NCBI GenBank assembly: GCA_002415785.1
Contig: DIAJ01000009.1
Location: 31,820 to 95,819 of the forward strand
Direction: 5' to 3'
DNA length: 64,000 bases
From: Flavobacteriales bacterium UBA5081
GTDB lineage: Bacteria; Bacteroidota; Bacteroidia; Flavobacteriales_E; Vicingaceae
Part shown: positions 44,818-54,621 of the stretch, one piece after another
Layout: the number at the start of each line of letters is the position of its first letter
How positions within the stretch are numbered: position 1 is the first letter of the stretch
Translations under genes and position numbers: made by a program
The notes under the pieces: model-generated
Told to the model about the DNA's origin: nothing
What the model saw: only the letters and a program-made list of their open reading frames with translations
The model's database searches: none

Positions 44818-44883
44818 GTTAATTGGTTTTAAATTAGTTTTTAGCTAAATATCTTATAAAGGTATAAAGAAAGCAAGTAATAC

Positions 44884-44916
44884 TTGCAGAAAAGGCTAAA
44901 ATAATTTTTACTTTTG
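44884..44916 (+). promoter_or_regulatory. Promoter TTG-N22-TACTTTTG for the XRE gene
   Basis: TTG at 44884-44886 and TACTTTTG at 44909-44916. The -7 box ends 19 nt before the ATG at 44936. Confidence 0.55.
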
Positions 44917-44935
44917 AGCTATAAATATTTCAAAT

Positions 44936-45331
44936 ATGGAAAAGGATAATAAAGGTCGTTCAGAAATAATGGATAAAATTATTCGAAAAATGATTGTTAA
45001 GCGCAAAGAAAAGGGGCTGACTCATGAAAATATGGGAATTGAGTTAGGGATAAGCGCGGCTGCCTATTATAAAATTGAAAGTGGGGCAACCAATTTATCG
45101 CTTGAGCGCTTTATTGACATCAGTAAAATATTGGAAATAAAAATGGAAGAAGTTTTTGATATACAAACACAGAATGTATATAATCAAGAATTTAGGGATC
45201 ATTCAATAAGTCAACAAATTATTGAGAACATGTATACTGACAATAAGGAGATGACTGAACGCTATATCAGTACGCTAGAGGGGGAAATAAAACGCTTAAA
45301 AGAACTGCTTGGCCATGAACAAACAAAATAA
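44936..45331 (+). CDS. XRE-family helix-turn-helix regulator
   Basis: 131 residues. A Cro/cI-type helix-turn-helix fills about residues 12-70 ('KRKEKGLTHENMGIELGIS' then 'AAAYYKIESGATNLSLERFI'). A C-terminal coiled coil ('MTERYISTLEGEIKRLKELL') probably mediates dimerisation. There is no ligand or protease domain. It is divergent from the cargo array, and its start region has a partial copy at the other end of that array (40777-40820), so a regulatory link is possible but unproven. The following 215 nt to the next gene hold only a weak hairpin (about 45507-45522). Confidence 0.88.
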   Translation: MEKDNKGRSEIMDKIIRKMIVKRKEKGLTHENMGIELGISAAAYYKIESGATNLSLERFIDISKILEIKMEEVFDIQTQNVYNQEFRDHSISQQIIENMYTDNKEMTERYISTLEGEIKRLKELLGHEQTK

Positions 45332-45546
45332 AGCTTTTTTGACTGCCGGCGGGTTGAGGGCATTTCTCAATGTAGTACACATTTGTTTTGTCTAACAGTT
45401 TGAGTAGTATAATTCAAAATATTATGTTTAATTGGCTGTTATGGTAGAAAACAGTGTGGTTACTGTGTCATTAGCCTAAAATATCTTTCAACAAAAGTTA
45501 ATTATACACTAAAGCATTAGTGGTTTTCTCCAATTGCCTGAATTTG

Positions 45547-46905
45547 CTATACTAACTCCACAATCTCAAACAAATCCGGGATATGACAGCTCCACTTGTA
45601 GGTATCTTCAATTTTTTGACGCAGACAATCAGCAGCATGTGGTTCGCCATGTACTAAAAACACTTTTTGAGGTTTATTTTTGATTTTACTCAGCCATTCA
45701 ATAAGTTCTGTTTGATCAGCATGAGCTGAAAGTGAGTTTAAACTGTAAGTAGATGCTTTTACTTTGTAATATTCACCGTAAATTTTAAGTTCATCAGCTC
45801 CTTCTAATAATTTTCTACCTCGAGTTCCCTCTGCTTGGAAGCCCGCTAGTAATATGGTAGTAGATTCTTGGTTTAAATAGCTCTGCAAATAAGTGAGCAC
45901 TCGACCACCTGTGACCATACCGCTACCGGCAATAATTATTTTGGGTGATTTATCCTCCAATATATGCAGCGTTTCTTGAAAGTCTTGTGTTATTTCAAAA
46001 GCCTGACACATGTCCACAAATTCCTTAGAACTTAGTTTATGCCAAGCATGGTGTTCGTAAAAAACTTTTAAAACGTCAGCACCCATGGGGCTGTCCATAA
46101 TCATTCTCATTTGTGGGATTGATTTTTCTGCTTTCAACTGCCAAAGCAACAGCATTAAGGTTTGTGTTCGTTCTACAGCAAAAGAAGGAATGATAAAAGT
46201 GCCGCCTTTCTCGTAGGTTTTTAAAATGAGGTCTTTTAAAATTTGCTTCACATCCTCTTCAGGATGGTTTCTGTTGCCATAAGTACTTTCCAAAAAAAGG
46301 TAATCGGCTTGTTCAGGGCGTTTAGGGCTCTTCATCAGCAGGTCTTCATTTCTACCCACATCGCCGGAGAAAACTAACTTTTTTCCATTGGTTTCTATTT
46401 CAATAAAACTTGCACCAATGATATGACCGACGTATTGGAAGCGAAATTTAAAATCCGGAAAAATGGTTTTCCAGCTGTTTTCATCAACTTCGTGAAAGTA
46501 GCTCAATGATTGATGAGCTTCCTTAATGGTGTAGAGCGGTTCAGCAGGATGGTGTTTGGAGTAGCCTTCTAAATTGGCTTTTTCTGCTTCTTCCTCTTGT
46601 ATTTTTGCACTATCTAACAAAATAATCTCTGCTATATCTAAAGTAGGAGCTGTACCATAAATTTTACCTCTAAAGCCCATTTTTATGATTCTGGGAATAA
46701 AACCAACGTGATCTAAGTGGCCGTGAGTCAAAATTATTGCATCTATGTTTTTAACAGAAACCGGCAAATAAGACCAATTGAGTTCTCTCAGCTTTTTTAA
46801 GCCTTGAAATAATCCACAGTCGATTAATACATTATGCTCTCCTGTTTCAATTAAATATTTAGAACCGGTAACTGTGCCTGCACCTCCTAAAAAATGTACC
46901 TTCAT
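45547..46905 (-). CDS. MBL-fold beta-CASP hydrolase (probable RNase)
   Basis: 452 residues. The metallo-beta-lactamase motif 'ILTHGHLDHVGFIPR' (about 57-71) and 'VFSGDVGRNEDLLM' supply the zinc ligands. 'FLESTYGNRNHPEEDV' opens the beta-CASP part, and the C-terminal 'SAHADQTELIEWL' with 'VFLVHGEPHAADCLRQ' completes it. Beta-CASP enzymes of this length (YSH1/CPSF73-like) mostly process RNA, so RNase activity is the best inference. No partner gene is nearby. The upstream minus-strand sequence TAGCTTTA is a near match to a -7 box. Confidence 0.9.
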   Translation of the reverse strand: MKVHFLGGAGTVTGSKYLIETGEHNVLIDCGLFQGLKKLRELNWSYLPVSVKNIDAIILTHGHLDHVGFIPRIIKMGFRGKIYGTAPTLDIAEIILLDSAKIQEEEAEKANLEGYSKHHPAEPLYTIKEAHQSLSYFHEVDENSWKTIFPDFKFRFQYVGHIIGASFIEIETNGKKLVFSGDVGRNEDLLMKSPKRPEQADYLFLESTYGNRNHPEEDVKQILKDLILKTYEKGGTFIIPSFAVERTQTLMLLLWQLKAEKSIPQMRMIMDSPMGADVLKVFYEHHAWHKLSSKEFVDMCQAFEITQDFQETLHILEDKSPKIIIAGSGMVTGGRVLTYLQSYLNQESTTILLAGFQAEGTRGRKLLEGADELKIYGEYYKVKASTYSLNSLSAHADQTELIEWLSKIKNKPQKVFLVHGEPHAADCLRQKIEDTYKWSCHIPDLFEIVELV

Positions 46906-47043
46906 AGTTTTGATTTGTTTGATAAAGCTAAGATTTTAAACTCAATTTTAGCCTCTAGGTAAATCACCTATTTGTCAAAAAAATCTTTAACAACTGTTAA
47001 ACTTTTGCTTAAGTTTATGCCACCTTAATTTTCTGATTTAACG

Positions 47044-50000
47044 ATGACAAATCAAATTAATTCGCTCAACTTCACTAAAGCTTTTAATCAATCAATTGAA
47101 TCTTTTCTAAAACTGTTGGTTAAAGCGACAAAGCTCCCTATGGCTTCTGTGTTAGCTTATAAAGAGGAAGAAATCATTTTTCAAAAAACAGTGGGAGTAG
47201 ACCATCAACTTTTCAAAAAAGTAGATGATATAAACCTCCAATTTGACGGATATTTTAAATCAAAAATGACTCTTGTAAAGTCGGATTTAAAAGGTAGAAT
47301 ACTGGAATTGAATCCTAAAATTGAGTTTATTGAAGGAGTTTTAGGCAGAAAAGATGAGGTGAGCTATTGTATATTGCTTTTTACTACATCCGATAAAAGT
47401 CATCAAGAGGAATTAATATTGGCAGAAAATCAGTTAAGTCACTTATTTCTTTCTCAGTTTTTACAAAACCAAAGTGATCGTTTAGAAAACATTATTAACT
47501 CAACGGAAGTAGGCACTTGGGAGTGGAACGTACAAAGCGGTGAAGTGAAAATTAACGACCGTTATGCAGAAATGCTTGGCTATAAGAAAGAAGAGTTAGA
47601 GCCTACTACACTAGCTACTTGGCTAAAAATAGTTCATCCTGAAGACTCGGGTCTTTCAGATGAATTAACGCAAGAGTGTTTTGATAAAAAAAGAGAGTTC
47701 TATAACATTGAATGTCGATTAATTCATAAAGACGGCAGTACGGTATGGGTAAATGACCGCGGTAAAGTAATTAGTTGGACTGAGGATGGAAAACCGCTGA
47801 TTATGGCGGGAACACATACTGACATTACAGAAAGAAAGCTACAAGAAGAGAGAGGGAAAAATATCATAAATAATGTGCCCGGGGTTGTTTTCCGATATCA
47901 ACGCTTTAAAGACGGTAGTGATCGTTTATTGATGGTGAGTGAGAAATCTAATGAATTGTGGGGTTATTCAGCTGATGAAGTCATGAATAAGAATCAGTTG
48001 GTTTGGGATAATTACCACAAAGAGGATTTAGCGAAACACATTGAAAGTATTGAGCAGTCAGCTAAAAAATTAAGTTATTGGGTGGATGAATGGCGTTATT
48101 ATCATCCTGAACTCAATGAATATCGTTGGCATCGAGGTTTTGGAAACCCTATTAAACAAGATGATGGAAGCATTATATGGGATTCAATTATTAGAGATGT
48201 AACCGATGAAATTAACACTCAGAATGAACTAAAAGAAAGTGTTTGGGAACTTAAGGAGCGAATTAAAGAACAAAAGTGCTTAACTGAAATTAGCCGCTTT
48301 TGTGGAGAAATTAAAGATCAAGAACGCTTATTGAGTGAAGCCGCAAAAATAATACCCAAGGGTTTCCAGTATCCTGATTTTGCATTGACAGAAATTACTT
48401 TTAAAGGAAAAAAATACAAATCCAATCAGAAAAAAGATTTTGCTCATTCGTTTAGCGTAAAAAAGAAAAAAATTACCGGAAATACCATAAAAATAGAATG
48501 TGGTTACACCTATGATGAGCATCAAGTATTTTTAGAAGAAGAAAGAGAACTACTTCAGCGTATAGCAGATATGCTCATTTTAGCCTTAGAGCGAATTGCT
48601 TTAGCGGAGGAAGAAAGAAAATCAAATGAACGTTACGAATCATTAGTGAATACAGTTGATGGTGTAGTTTGGGAAGCGAATGCAGAAACTTTTCAGTTTA
48701 TTTATGTTAGTCCGCAAGTGGAGAAATTACTTGGTTATACATCTGAAGAATGGTTAGCTGAAAAGAACTTTTGGCAAAATCACATCTATGAACCGGATAG
48801 AGAAGCTGCAATTAGCTTTTGCCATGGGAAGACTATTGACTCGGTGAATCATAGTTTCGATTATCGAATGTATAGAAAAGATGGCAGTTTGGTTTGGATT
48901 CACGATATTGTTTCGGTAGTTGAAGAACAAGGAAAAGGAAAGTTGCTAAGGGGAATAATGGTTGATATTTCTGAATCCAAAGCAGTAGAGAACCGATTAA
49001 AATCGCTGTATAAAGACAATCACTTGATTTTACAGTCTACTGAAGAGGGAATTTATGGAGTTGATAATGAGGGGTGTTGTACTTTTATTAATCTGGCAGC
49101 AGCTGAGATGCTTGGCTATGAAGTGAATGAGTGCATTGGAAAAAATATGCATGAGTTGATTCACTATAAGTCCATTGATGATAAGAAGATTGAAGAAGTT
49201 GATTGCCCGATTTATCAAGCTAAAAAAGAACTGAGACCTTGTAGGGTAGAGGAAGATGTTTTTTGGAGAAAAGAGGGTAGTTCTTTTTATGTTCGTTATT
49301 CTTCAACTCCAATCATCGACGAAGGAGAAATTAACGGAGCGGTAGTCGTTTTTAACGATATAACCGAACAAAAGAAAACAAAAGATGAACTCGCTAAAAA
49401 CCGTCGACGCTATGAAGCTCTGGTGGAAAATGGAGGCGATGCCGTGGCCATTTTAGGTTCCGATGGCAGCACGAAGTACGTTTCTCCTTCCATTCAGAAT
49501 GTTTTAGGTTATTCTGTTGAAGAAGCACTAAAGCTAAGATTAGTGGATATTGTGCATGATGATGATTTTCATCAAATTGGAAATGTAGTTGAAATAGCAA
49601 TTAATAATCCGGGGATACCACAACCACCCGATATTGCAAGAGTACGACATAAAAACGGACATTTCATTTATGCGGAAGCTATTATTACCAGCATGCTACA
49701 TGATCCGGCGGTTGGGGGCATAGTTGACAACTTTAGAGATGTAACTCCAAGAGTGTTGGCTCAGCAAAAAATTAAAGCCAGCGAAAAGCGCTTTAAGGCA
49801 TTGGTGCAGGATGGTTCTGAATTGATAGCTGTATTAAATGCTGATCGAACTTATCAGTACTTTAGTCCAAACTATAACATTTATACGGGTATAACCGATG
49901 AAGGCTTAATCGGTAAAAAAGCCATAGACTTTATTCATCCCGATGATCAAGCTTGGGTGCATGAAGAGTTTAATCGATTGAATGTTGAAGAAAGAATAAA

Positions 50001-53000
50001 AACTCCCCCATTTAGATTCAAGTACAAAGACGGTTGGCGTTGGATTCAAAGTACGGCCATAAATCTTATTGAAGATAAGAATATAAATGGCATTGTAGTG
50101 AACAGTGCTGATGTAACCGAAATGATGGAAACGCAAAAGGAGTTGAAAGAAAGTGAGGCGCGTTACCGTGGTTTTTATGATTCACAGACCAATTATGTGA
50201 TTCGTACCGATATGGAGGGCAACTATTCTTATGTCAATAAAAAGTTTTTAGAGGATTTTCTTTGGCTTTATCCCGATGGGAATGCTATAGGGAAAAGTTG
50301 TTTTCCTTCTATTTGTGAGCACCACCACCCAAGAGTAATTGAAGTAGTAGAGGCTTGTATACACAGCCCTGAAAAAGTATTTAAGGTAGAAATAGATAAA
50401 CCCAAGGAAGACGGTAGCATTGTAACTACTTTATGGGATTTTGTTTGCGTTTTAGACGCAGCCGGAAAACCATCTGAAATTCAATGCATGGGAATTGACA
50501 TTACAGAAAGAATTCAATTTGAAAAAGAGCTAAAAAGTAACATTGCCCGCTTTGAACATGTGAATGAGCTAACCAACGACGCCATTTACGATTGGAATAT
50601 TTTGGCAGATCATTTTTATTGGGGAAAGAGCTTTAGTCGAATTTTCGGACATGAGATGTCGGTCATTAAAACAACCTTAGAGAAATGGGAGAAATTGATT
50701 CATTCGGAAGACATTAAGGCAGTTGATGAAAGTCTTTCTAGGTTCTTAAACAATCCTAAACAAAAGCAATGGGATATAGAATATCGCTTTTTAAAAGCCG
50801 ATGGAACTTATGCTTGGGTGCTGGAGAAAGGTCAGGTTGAAAGAGACCAAAATGGTGCCCCTTTTCGAATGGTGGGAATTTTAAGAGACATAACCGAGCG
50901 GAAAATTGAAAGCATTCGAAATAGCATGGAACAGCAGTTGGCTGCTTATTTCCGTCAGAAGAATACATTAAAGCAAACACTAGACAAAAGCTTAAAGTAT
51001 TTGAGCATTTTTGGCAAGTTTGAAGGAGCAGAAATTTGGTTGGTGGGGGCTGAGAACAAACAACTAAACTTAGTTGCCAATGTAGGGGTAAGTAAAGAAT
51101 CAAAAGCATTCATTAAGTCAACTAAAAATGTAAAGAGCTTTAAAAAGGGAGAAGGAATTCCCGGAACAGTATGGCAAAGTGGAAAGTTACAGCAATGGGA
51201 TAATATTGGAGATAATGAGCGTTTTATTCGAAGAGTGGAGGCAAAGAAAAAACATTTTAAATCGGCCATTGGTATTCCACTATACCACAATCAAGAGTTG
51301 ATTGGTAGTTTGGTATTCTTTGGCAATAAGCTTTCTAAAGATTACTTAGATAAGGTGCAGCCATTTTCTCATTTAAAAGATTTTTTGGGAGCAGAGATTA
51401 AGCGAAAAAAACAAGAAGAAGAGTTGAGCTTGCTTTTTGAAAGTTCTCCGGATATTATGGCGATTGCCTCACCAAATAATCATTTTGTAAAAGCAAACCC
51501 TGCATTTTGTAAGCTTTTGGGCTACACTGAAGAAGAGTTATGTGAAAAGGATTTTAACGAATTCTTACATCCTGAGGATTTGGCAAAAACCATGAGCGAA
51601 TATGTTGAAACCGTTGGTGGAGAGCGAAATGCTAGAAACTTTGTTAACCGCTACCGCACTAAAAGTGGCGATTACAAATGGATTTCATGGAGTTCTTCGA
51701 ACCCCTTTGGCGATGAAGGTTTTGTGTTTGCTTATGGCAGAGATGTAACAGAAATGAAGGAGCTGGAGGAGTTGTTGGAAACGGCAACAAATTTAGTGCG
51801 ATTAGGGTTTTGGGAGGTTGATTTAGAAAAGAAAGAGGTATATTTTTCGAAAATTACTAAAGAAATTCACGAGGTTGATGACAGTTATAAACCAACAGTA
51901 GAGTCTGCGCTTAGTTTTTACAGAGAAGATTATAGAGATGAAATTACTCAAATTGTTGAGAATGCAATGCTGAAAGGGGAGGAGTATGATTACGAAGTTC
52001 CTATAATTACAGCTAAAGGCAATGAAGTTTGGGTAAATGCCATTGGAAAGGTAGAACAAAGAGATGGAAAAACGATTCGTTTTTATGGCAGTTTACAGGA
52101 CATAACTGATAAAAAACTTCAAGAAAAAGAAATTAACTACCAAAATGAGTTGCTTAGTGCTCTAACTCAAATTATTGGTAAACTATTGAGTGAAGATGAT
52201 TGGTATGAAGTGCTCGATGAGGTATTTGCTTTTGCCGGTAGATCTGTAGAAGTAGACCGACTGTATTATTTCCAAAACCACAAATCAGAGGAAGGCGAGC
52301 TATTGGCTTCACAGCGCTTTGAGTGGACGAAAGAAAACATTAAACCGGAAATCAACAATCCAAACCTTCAGAATATGTCGTTGAACATTTTTGAAGATTT
52401 TATGAGCGAATTGCACGAAGTTGGCTATTTTCAGGCGGTAGTGAGTAAAATGAAGGACTCTCCTTTTAAAAGAGAACTGGAGTTTGAAGATATATTAGCG
52501 GTACTCATTATTCCACTTTTTATTGATGGGGAGTTTTACGGATTTATTGGTTTTGATGACTGCACTATAGAAAGAGAATGGAATCCGGCTGAGGTAAACT
52601 TTTTGAGAAGTTTGGCTTCTAATTTAGCCAATGCCATTAAACGTAGAATCTATAAGCAAAACCTTGAGAAATCTTATGAAGAGCGAAATCAGATTTTGGA
52701 AAGTATTGGAGACGGATTCTTTTCGATTAATAGAGATTGGGTGGTTACCTATTGGAATCAAAAAGCAGAAGAACTATTGCAAACTCCCAAGAGTGTAATC
52801 TTAAATAAAAATCTGTGGGAAGTTTTTGAAGATGCTAAAGAATTAGAGTCCTATCGAGCTTATCATAAGGCTATGAACGATGGAGTCATGGTTCATTTTG
52901 AAGATTTTTATGCACCAATAAATCGTTGGTTCGAAATTAGTGCCTACCCAAGCAAAGAAGGGATTTCCGTTTACTTTAGAGATGTTACTCAGCGTAAGAA

Positions 53001-54126
53001 GGTTGAAGAAGAAATTAGAGAATCTAACGAGCGCTTTGAGAAAGTGGCTGAGGCGACCAGTGATGCGATATGGGATTTTGATGCTTTGACAAATATATCT
53101 TATTGGGGAAAAGGATTCGAAACCCTTTTTGGGATACAATCGGGTGAAATTAAAAATGGTTTTGATTATCTTGTTAGCTTAATGCACGAAGAAGATGCCC
53201 AAAAGATTAATGAGAGCTATAAGGCTTTTGTAAATGATAAAAAAGCTACAAAGTGGTATGCTGAATATCGAATAAAAAAATCAGATGAAAATTATGCATA
53301 CGTTATTGATAGAGGATCTTACATTAGAAATAAAGAGGGTGATTTAGTTCGAGGAATAGGGGCAATTACCGATATCACTTATCGAAAAGAATATGAAGAT
53401 TCATTGCAGGAGTTGAACACAGAGTTAAAAGAAAGAGCACGTGAGTTGGCAATATCCAATGCCGATTTGGAGCAGTTTGCCTTTGTTGCTTCACACGACT
53501 TACAAGAGCCGCTTCGTATGGTCAGCAGCTTTTTAAGTCAGTTGGAAAAGCGCTATGGCGATCAATTGGATGAAAGGGCGCATAAGTACATTGATTTCGC
53601 AGTAGATGGAGCTATGCGCATGAAGCAAATTATTTTAGATATTTTGGAATATTCTCGCGTGGGTAAACACAATGAACGTAAAGAAGAAGTAGACTTGAAT
53701 CAGGTGGTAGAAGACGTTAGAAAAGTGCTTAAACAGTCAATTGAAGAGCGGAAAGTGAAGATTCTATACAAAAACTTGCCAAGGGTTTCTACTTTTAAAG
53801 GACCATTAACTCAAGTAATGCAAAACTTGATTAACAATGCCATTAAATACAGCAAGGCAGATGTAAATCCGCTTATAAAAATTACAGCTAAAGAACGCAA
53901 AGAAGATTGGGAGATTGCCGTTGCAGATAATGGAATTGGAATTGATTCTGATTATTTTGAGAAGATTTTTATGATTTTCCAACGACTACACAAAAAAGGG
54001 CAATACGATGGCAGCGGTATGGGTTTGGCAATCGTAAAGAAAAACATCGACAAATTAGGAGGTGAAATTTGGGTGAAATCTAAAGTAGGCGAGGGCAGTA
54101 CTTTCTTTTTTACGATTAAAAAATAG
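47044..54126 (+). CDS. Giant soluble histidine kinase with about twelve PAS domains
   Basis: 2360 residues without a membrane segment or signal peptide, so a cytoplasmic sensor. After an N-terminal domain of unclear type (1-140), PAS/PAC modules end at motifs such as DITERK, DVTDEI, DISESK, DITEQK, DVTEMM, DITERI, DVTEMK, DITDKK, DVTQRK and DITYRK. I count twelve. GAF-like domains lie at about 1290-1450 and 1700-1880, and a shorter one may lie near 410-520. The kinase core has H2151 in 'FVASHDLQEPLRMV' (HisKA), then 'NLINNAIKYSK', 'DNGIGI' and 'GMGLAI' of the ATPase. No receiver domain is fused. A single-domain response regulator follows after a 432-nt gap and is the obvious partner. The signal is unknown. 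Confidence 0.93.
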   Translation: MTNQINSLNFTKAFNQSIESFLKLLVKATKLPMASVLAYKEEEIIFQKTVGVDHQLFKKVDDINLQFDGYFKSKMTLVKSDLKGRILELNPKIEFIEGVLGRKDEVSYCILLFTTSDKSHQEELILAENQLSHLFLSQFLQNQSDRLENIINSTEVGTWEWNVQSGEVKINDRYAEMLGYKKEELEPTTLATWLKIVHPEDSGLSDELTQECFDKKREFYNIECRLIHKDGSTVWVNDRGKVISWTEDGKPLIMAGTHTDITERKLQEERGKNIINNVPGVVFRYQRFKDGSDRLLMVSEKSNELWGYSADEVMNKNQLVWDNYHKEDLAKHIESIEQSAKKLSYWVDEWRYYHPELNEYRWHRGFGNPIKQDDGSIIWDSIIRDVTDEINTQNELKESVWELKERIKEQKCLTEISRFCGEIKDQERLLSEAAKIIPKGFQYPDFALTEITFKGKKYKSNQKKDFAHSFSVKKKKITGNTIKIECGYTYDEHQVFLEEERELLQRIADMLILALERIALAEEERKSNERYESLVNTVDGVVWEANAETFQFIYVSPQVEKLLGYTSEEWLAEKNFWQNHIYEPDREAAISFCHGKTIDSVNHSFDYRMYRKDGSLVWIHDIVSVVEEQGKGKLLRGIMVDISESKAVENRLKSLYKDNHLILQSTEEGIYGVDNEGCCTFINLAAAEMLGYEVNECIGKNMHELIHYKSIDDKKIEEVDCPIYQAKKELRPCRVEEDVFWRKEGSSFYVRYSSTPIIDEGEINGAVVVFNDITEQKKTKDELAKNRRRYEALVENGGDAVAILGSDGSTKYVSPSIQNVLGYSVEEALKLRLVDIVHDDDFHQIGNVVEIAINNPGIPQPPDIARVRHKNGHFIYAEAIITSMLHDPAVGGIVDNFRDVTPRVLAQQKIKASEKRFKALVQDGSELIAVLNADRTYQYFSPNYNIYTGITDEGLIGKKAIDFIHPDDQAWVHEEFNRLNVEERIKTPPFRFKYKDGWRWIQSTAINLIEDKNINGIVVNSADVTEMMETQKELKESEARYRGFYDSQTNYVIRTDMEGNYSYVNKKFLEDFLWLYPDGNAIGKSCFPSICEHHHPRVIEVVEACIHSPEKVFKVEIDKPKEDGSIVTTLWDFVCVLDAAGKPSEIQCMGIDITERIQFEKELKSNIARFEHVNELTNDAIYDWNILADHFYWGKSFSRIFGHEMSVIKTTLEKWEKLIHSEDIKAVDESLSRFLNNPKQKQWDIEYRFLKADGTYAWVLEKGQVERDQNGAPFRMVGILRDITERKIESIRNSMEQQLAAYFRQKNTLKQTLDKSLKYLSIFGKFEGAEIWLVGAENKQLNLVANVGVSKESKAFIKSTKNVKSFKKGEGIPGTVWQSGKLQQWDNIGDNERFIRRVEAKKKHFKSAIGIPLYHNQELIGSLVFFGNKLSKDYLDKVQPFSHLKDFLGAEIKRKKQEEELSLLFESSPDIMAIASPNNHFVKANPAFCKLLGYTEEELCEKDFNEFLHPEDLAKTMSEYVETVGGERNARNFVNRYRTKSGDYKWISWSSSNPFGDEGFVFAYGRDVTEMKELEELLETATNLVRLGFWEVDLEKKEVYFSKITKEIHEVDDSYKPTVESALSFYREDYRDEITQIVENAMLKGEEYDYEVPIITAKGNEVWVNAIGKVEQRDGKTIRFYGSLQDITDKKLQEKEINYQNELLSALTQIIGKLLSEDDWYEVLDEVFAFAGRSVEVDRLYYFQNHKSEEGELLASQRFEWTKENIKPEINNPNLQNMSLNIFEDFMSELHEVGYFQAVVSKMKDSPFKRELEFEDILAVLIIPLFIDGEFYGFIGFDDCTIEREWNPAEVNFLRSLASNLANAIKRRIYKQNLEKSYEERNQILESIGDGFFSINRDWVVTYWNQKAEELLQTPKSVILNKNLWEVFEDAKELESYRAYHKAMNDGVMVHFEDFYAPINRWFEISAYPSKEGISVYFRDVTQRKKVEEEIRESNERFEKVAEATSDAIWDFDALTNISYWGKGFETLFGIQSGEIKNGFDYLVSLMHEEDAQKINESYKAFVNDKKATKWYAEYRIKKSDENYAYVIDRGSYIRNKEGDLVRGIGAITDITYRKEYEDSLQELNTELKERARELAISNADLEQFAFVASHDLQEPLRMVSSFLSQLEKRYGDQLDERAHKYIDFAVDGAMRMKQIILDILEYSRVGKHNERKEEVDLNQVVEDVRKVLKQSIEERKVKILYKNLPRVSTFKGPLTQVMQNLINNAIKYSKADVNPLIKITAKERKEDWEIAVADNGIGIDSDYFEKIFMIFQRLHKKGQYDGSGMGLAIVKKNIDKLGGEIWVKSKVGEGSTFFFTIKK

Positions 54127-54199
54127 GACGTAACAGAGCTGGCTCATTTCTTGAAAAGGAAAACCGTTAAAACGGTTATTTTGTTAGTACTTTAGTGTT

Positions 54200-54221
54200 A
54201 CCCACCACTGAAGTTGTGGGT
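54200..54221. repeat. Imperfect hairpin ACCCACCA / TTGTGGGT
   Basis: Seven of eight pairs with a 6-nt loop. Its sequence is related to the larger hairpin at 54303-54336. Confidence 0.6.
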
Positions 54222-54302
54222 TCTGCTGACCTCTGTCTTTTGACAATTCAGATCATTTAGTAAATTCCTAATATAATAAAATAGCTACTTTGTAGTCATT
54301 TT

Positions 54303-54336
54303 TTCTCCACCCACGGTTGAAACCGTGGGTGGAGAA
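54303..54336. repeat. Perfect 16-bp palindrome
   Basis: TTCTCCACCCACGGTT and AACCGTGGGTGGAGAA pair over all 16 bases with GA between. The lack of a T-run after it argues against a simple terminator. Confidence 0.85.
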
Positions 54337-54621
54337 CATAGCCAAAAATTAAAAATGGTTTTAATCATTTCAAGAAAGTAAAACGGTTAAAAGTTTAGTT
54401 TGCTGATTCGGTAGTATCATCCACTACTGATGACTATTTTCTCTGTGTTCAAGAAGTATTTCATTAATAGGTTAATGTTTACTTTTATTCGTAAATAATT
54501 TAGAAAGATTCTAATTTGACTTCGGTTTGAACAATTCAAGGGCATTTTTCGTATATTTATGAAATGTCAAAACGCTATGCATGCCTACTACTTGAGTATT
54601 AACTACAAACCGAATAGTATA

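Larger units (their letters stand above)
40822..44841 (-). repeat. Four-copy tandem gene array with exact 1005-bp period
   Basis: Four 966-bp genes (322 codons) are separated by 36-nt spacers that themselves repeat. Their starts lie at 41790, 42795, 43800 and 44805, exactly 1005 bp apart, with no insertion or deletion between copies. A 216-bp tract (42656-42871 and 43661-43876) is identical by eye and runs across the gene junction. This argues for tandem duplication and recent gene conversion. Confidence 0.9.
54127..54558. other. Palindrome-rich intergenic element (REP-like)
   Basis: The 432-nt gap has no convincing gene. It holds a perfect 16-bp hairpin (54303-54336), a second related hairpin (54200-54221), an 'aaccgttaaaacggtt' palindrome (54162-54177) and inverted 'TTTCTTGAAA'-like ends near 54147-54156 and 54378-54387. 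The composite looks like a REP/IS200-associated repeat, but no transposase is present. The part after 54400 shows little else. Confidence 0.6.

Noticed and set aside
54303..54336. The 16-bp palindrome as a simple transcription terminator of the kinase gene
   Set aside because: It lies about 180 nt past the stop codon, has no T-run after it on either strand, and comes with further related palindromes. A repeat element explains it better.
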